The translations under genes and the position numbers were made by a program. From Candidatus Poribacteria bacterium (GTDB lineage: Bacteria > Poribacteria > DTPJ01 > WJIO01), in the NCBI GenBank assembly GCA_014730235.1, contig WJIO01000269.1, positions 1 to 9,279 on the forward strand: a DNA stretch of 9,279 bases, given 5' to 3'. Under the pieces are notes generated by a model. The model saw only the letters and a list, made by a program, of their open reading frames with translations. It made no database searches and was not told the origin of the DNA. This document shows positions 7,433 through 9,279 of this stretch, one piece after another. Within the stretch, counting starts at the first letter, position 1. Every line of letters starts with the position of its first letter.

Positions 7433-7783
7433 ATGGGTGGAAAATACGATCTTGGTAATTTTTGGTGGGTCCCTCATAATAAAACTAATTATGTATGTCA
7501 GGCAAGAAAACCCTATGATCGTCCTGCAATTACTGTCCGCAAGAACGGGCCAAAAAGCTCTATGATCGTCATAGGAAGCAGCATAAAGAAACGGCAATGC
7601 ATCAAAGTTACAAGAGATGATTTTCCTTTAATCCGTAAGAGCACATATATCAATATGCGTAGCCTGCAACCAGTATTAAAAAGTTATCTCAGAAACTATA
7701 AGGGATTATTGCCCAAGCGTCTAAGAGATGAACTACGACAAAGAATATTAAGAGACTACGGCATAAACCTATATGGCAATTAA
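7433..7783 (+). CDS. MazF/PemK-like protein
   Basis: A 116-residue basic protein, the length of a typical MazF or PemK toxin. The likeness is a pattern, not a strong match: an early aromatic strand (GNFWWVPH, 8-15), DRPAITV (29-35) where toxins have the RP-x-VV/IVLS strand, MIVIGSSI (44-51) where they have the V-x-P-x-TS strand, and STYINMRSLQPVLKSYL (70-86) followed by GLL-x6-DEL-x3-I where PemK has SYINL-x-Q-x-RTV-x-K and a closing helix. R30 sits at the position of the catalytic Arg; Ser49 or Ser50 takes the place of the usual Thr. MazF-family toxins cut RNA; other members of this fold only bind. No antitoxin gene is adjacent; the gene is 17 bases after the anti-sigma-like gene and 17 before the next start. 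An alternative is a non-toxic SH3-barrel nucleic-acid-binding protein. Confidence 0.5.
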   Translation: MGGKYDLGNFWWVPHNKTNYVCQARKPYDRPAITVRKNGPKSSMIVIGSSIKKRQCIKVTRDDFPLIRKSTYINMRSLQPVLKSYLRNYKGLLPKRLRDELRQRILRDYGINLYGN

Positions 7784-7787
7784 TAAT

Positions 7788-7793
7788 GGGGAG
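7788..7793 (+). promoter_or_regulatory. Ribosome binding site deciding the 7801 GTG start
   Basis: GGGGAG, 7 bases before GTG 7801. The ATG at 7786 overlaps this site and has no site of its own, since it lies 2 bases after the previous stop. Confidence 0.6.
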
Positions 7794-7800
7794 TGGAACT

Positions 7801-8781
7801 GTGAATGGAAAAAACGAAAACATAGTTGTGGAAATTGGTGAAATATGGGCAACCAAGAGCTCTCCACTTTCACCAAACGGGGGCCAACTGCCAGAAGTGC
7901 AAAATCCCGTTCATGTAGTCATTCTCCTTGATGATAAAGACGCGTATAACAAAAGTTACCCTGACGTTCGTATTGCGCCTATCTCTAATAAAGTGGACCA
8001 AGCTAGCGATATGGATTTAATGTTGTCTGCTGAAGAAAATCCATTGGAAAAAGATATAATAATAGAGATATGGAACAGTCAACCTATGCTCAAGGCGAAT
8101 CTCTCCCAATTATATGGAAAGTTATCAGATAAACTTATAAATCAATTGGGTAGACTACAGTTGAAACTTCTGGAAACAGAAATTGATATATCCGATATAA
8201 AAACAGGAGCACCTGTTGTAGATGAGAGTGACCCAAGACTGGATTTTCAGGAACGGGAAATAGAAAAAACTTTATATCTTAGAGGTCCCTTTAATGAATT
8301 AGTTGAAAAATTGGAACTGGATAGCCAGCCATTATTAACCTTAGAACAGATTCAGGAGATGCATAAAAGGTTAGTCGCCATCGGCGACTGTATATATACC
8401 GCTTTCACTCTCCCAACCCCAGCAGGAATGCTTTCAAAAACAGATAAGAAGCGTCAGATATATGAAAATGAAGCCGTCAAAGCTGAAATATACAAAGAGG
8501 GAAATTCTCTGTTTCTTGAATTAGTGGCCAAGGCAGAAGAGCTTACTGGTAAATTTGTATCAGTAACTGTATCATCTGCAATAGAAACGGAAGACTTGGA
8601 GAAGTTTATTGAATGGGAACAGAATGGTCCGGAAGAGATAATCTCTCATAAACCTATAGATGAGGGTAGGTGGTTAGTCATAAAGCTTGGAAAAACAGAA
8701 CTAAGATTTGATAATCCCCATGATCGCAATGTAATTGATCAGATATTCAAGGATATAAGGTTAGAGATATTTGACGATTGA
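7801..8781 (+). CDS. MazF/PemK-like fold fused to the shared C-terminal domain
   Basis: A 326-residue protein in three parts. Residues 10-125 follow a MazF/PemK-like strand order: EIGEIWA (11-17), NPVHVVILLDD (35-45), DVRIAPIS (55-62), ENPLEKDIIIEIWN (79-92) and a closing KLSDKLINQLGRLQL (107-121). The catalytic Arg position is Asn35 and the Thr position is Ser62, so RNA cleavage looks unlikely; a binding role is more plausible. Residues about 126-215 are helical linker of no known family. Residues 217-326 are the domain shared with the anti-sigma-like protein, including W272-x2-NGPEEIIS (275-282) and IDE (286-288). It is soluble. Its place beside a smaller MazF-like protein that keeps the Arg suggests a regulator or paired subunit of that protein, linked by the shared domain to the sigma and anti-sigma pair. 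This role is inferred; the N-terminal family call is moderate. Confidence 0.6.
   Translation: MNGKNENIVVEIGEIWATKSSPLSPNGGQLPEVQNPVHVVILLDDKDAYNKSYPDVRIAPISNKVDQASDMDLMLSAEENPLEKDIIIEIWNSQPMLKANLSQLYGKLSDKLINQLGRLQLKLLETEIDISDIKTGAPVVDESDPRLDFQEREIEKTLYLRGPFNELVEKLELDSQPLLTLEQIQEMHKRLVAIGDCIYTAFTLPTPAGMLSKTDKKRQIYENEAVKAEIYKEGNSLFLELVAKAEELTGKFVSVTVSSAIETEDLEKFIEWEQNGPEEIISHKPIDEGRWLVIKLGKTELRFDNPHDRNVIDQIFKDIRLEIFDD
8449..8778 (+). repeat. Copy 2 of the duplicated domain-coding segment
   Basis: Codes for residues 217-326 of the larger MazF-like protein; pairs with 7083-7412. The two copies are nearly equal in length and both end at, or within a few residues of, the protein's C-terminus, which suggests duplication of a C-terminal module within this operon. 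Confidence 0.8.
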
Positions 8782-8791
8782 AATTCCATGT

Positions 8792-8796
8792 GAGGG
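8792..8796 (+). promoter_or_regulatory. Ribosome binding site of the last, partial gene
   Basis: GAGGG lies 8 bases before ATG 8805 but only 2 before the in-frame ATG 8799, so 8805 is the likelier start. Confidence 0.5.
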
Positions 8797-8804
8797 AAAT
8801 GGAA

Positions 8805-9279
8805 ATGAACGCTGAATTAAAAGTCTTGAGAACCCTTTGGAATAATGGAGATTATAAAGAATTAAAAAGTCTTTATTCACCCGGTCTGGATTCATACAGG
8901 TTTGATATAGAGGAATTAATCTTACTTGAGTTCTGCAGCTACGAATATGAAAAACGTATAACCAAAGCTAAATCATTGGAAGAAAAGAAGAGAGTTCACT
9001 GGCAAGAGGAACAGTTCAGGTCCAAACTTAGAATTAAGAGACAACAAGAACTAAGTCGGCTTATAGAAGGCATAAAATTAGGCAGAAGGAACCTGCAAGA
9101 CATATCATTTGGCTTCAGCGATCCAATTTACCTATTTAAAGCCCTTCTCAGACTAAGTAAACGCTATTATTATACACTTTCTCTTCCAAAATCCCACGTT
9201 AATCCCCAACTTATGGATAAAATATACCATGCTATTGAAGAAGTGTTGAAACTTCCCAGCAAAGAAAAACGGAAACAAG
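8805..9279 (+). CDS. Unrecognised charged helical protein, N-terminal part (runs off the window)
   Basis: An open frame of 158 codons with no stop before the window end; the protein continues. It starts MNAELKVLRTLWNNGDYKEL, a helical hairpin resembling the first repeat of TPR-like proteins. A highly charged stretch follows (about residues 48-95, rich in K, R, E and Q, for example KSLEEKKRVHWQEEQFRSK), which could be a coiled coil. After it come a DISFGFSDP turn and a segment with aromatic and basic residues (LSKRYYYTLSLPKS), then another amphipathic helix (MDKIYHAIEEVLKLP). No catalytic motif or membrane segment is visible and I recognise no family. It starts 23 bases after the larger MazF-like gene with a good ribosome binding site, so it belongs to the operon by position. 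Its function is unknown. Confidence 0.75.
   Translation, partial: MNAELKVLRTLWNNGDYKELKSLYSPGLDSYRFDIEELILLEFCSYEYEKRITKAKSLEEKKRVHWQEEQFRSKLRIKRQQELSRLIEGIKLGRRNLQDISFGFSDPIYLFKALLRLSKRYYYTLSLPKSHVNPQLMDKIYHAIEEVLKLPSKEKRKQ

Noticed and set aside
7533-7553. RKNGP in the small MazF-like protein as a third copy of the shared C-terminal domain
   Set aside because: Only these five residues agree with the WRKNGPEEIIS core; the surrounding residues do not align, so it is treated as chance.
1-9279. CRISPR arrays, tRNA or rRNA genes, insertion sequences, riboswitches
   Set aside because: No spaced direct repeats, no tRNA-like cloverleaf, no transposase motifs or terminal inverted repeats, and no long structured leader were seen by eye on either strand.

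Overview
This is an AT-rich bacterial stretch with standard genetic code, GTG and TTG starts, and good Shine-Dalgarno sites. The only lineage hint is at the left edge: the last 26 codons of a protein ending in a SGVYFY...KRMTILR tail. Tails of this form terminate FlgD-Ig-like or type IX secretion sorting domains in Bacteroidota-like and FCB-type candidate phyla. I infer an uncultured low-GC member of such a group, with low confidence at genus or phylum level.

Layout: (1) 3-83 (+), end of a secreted or surface protein. (2) 171-4346 (+), a 1391-residue membrane receptor-like protein: signal peptide, exported helical domain, seven membrane segments, a cytoplasmic STAND/AAA_16-type NTPase and C-terminal TPRs. 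(3) On the minus strand, convergent with it, a Ycf46-like AAA+ ATPase (4817-5668) followed by a four-helix small membrane protein (4404-4775); a doubtful short frame (5692-5847) lies upstream of the ATPase. (4) From a divergent intergenic region, a tight plus-strand operon of five genes: a sigma-70-family factor with regions 2, 3 and 4 (5888-6667), a soluble zinc-finger anti-sigma-like protein (6705-7415), a MazF/PemK-like protein (7433-7783), a second MazF/PemK-like protein with a long C-terminal extension (7801-8781), and an unrecognised charged helical protein that runs off the window (from 8805).

The most notable observation is that the anti-sigma-like protein and the second MazF-like protein end in the same domain of about 110 residues, with a common W-x2-NGPEEIIS-x4-IDE core. 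One of the two is joined to a zinc-finger sigma-binding module and the other to a MazF-like fold. I see no antitoxin gene in the window. Together with the neighbouring STAND-TPR receptor and AAA+ ATPase, this suggests a signal-controlled regulatory or conflict system: a dedicated sigma factor, its zinc-finger partner, MazF-like effectors or binders coupled through a shared adaptor-like domain, and NTPases for sensing or remodelling. Each individual domain call rests on visible motifs; that they form one system is inference from gene order and the shared domain.

Four genes have start sites that differ from the longest open frame because the Shine-Dalgarno sequence lies inside the longer frame (starts at 4775 minus, 6705, 7801 and 8805). 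The sigma gene start was also moved by one codon, from GTG 5885 to ATG 5888, on Shine-Dalgarno spacing.
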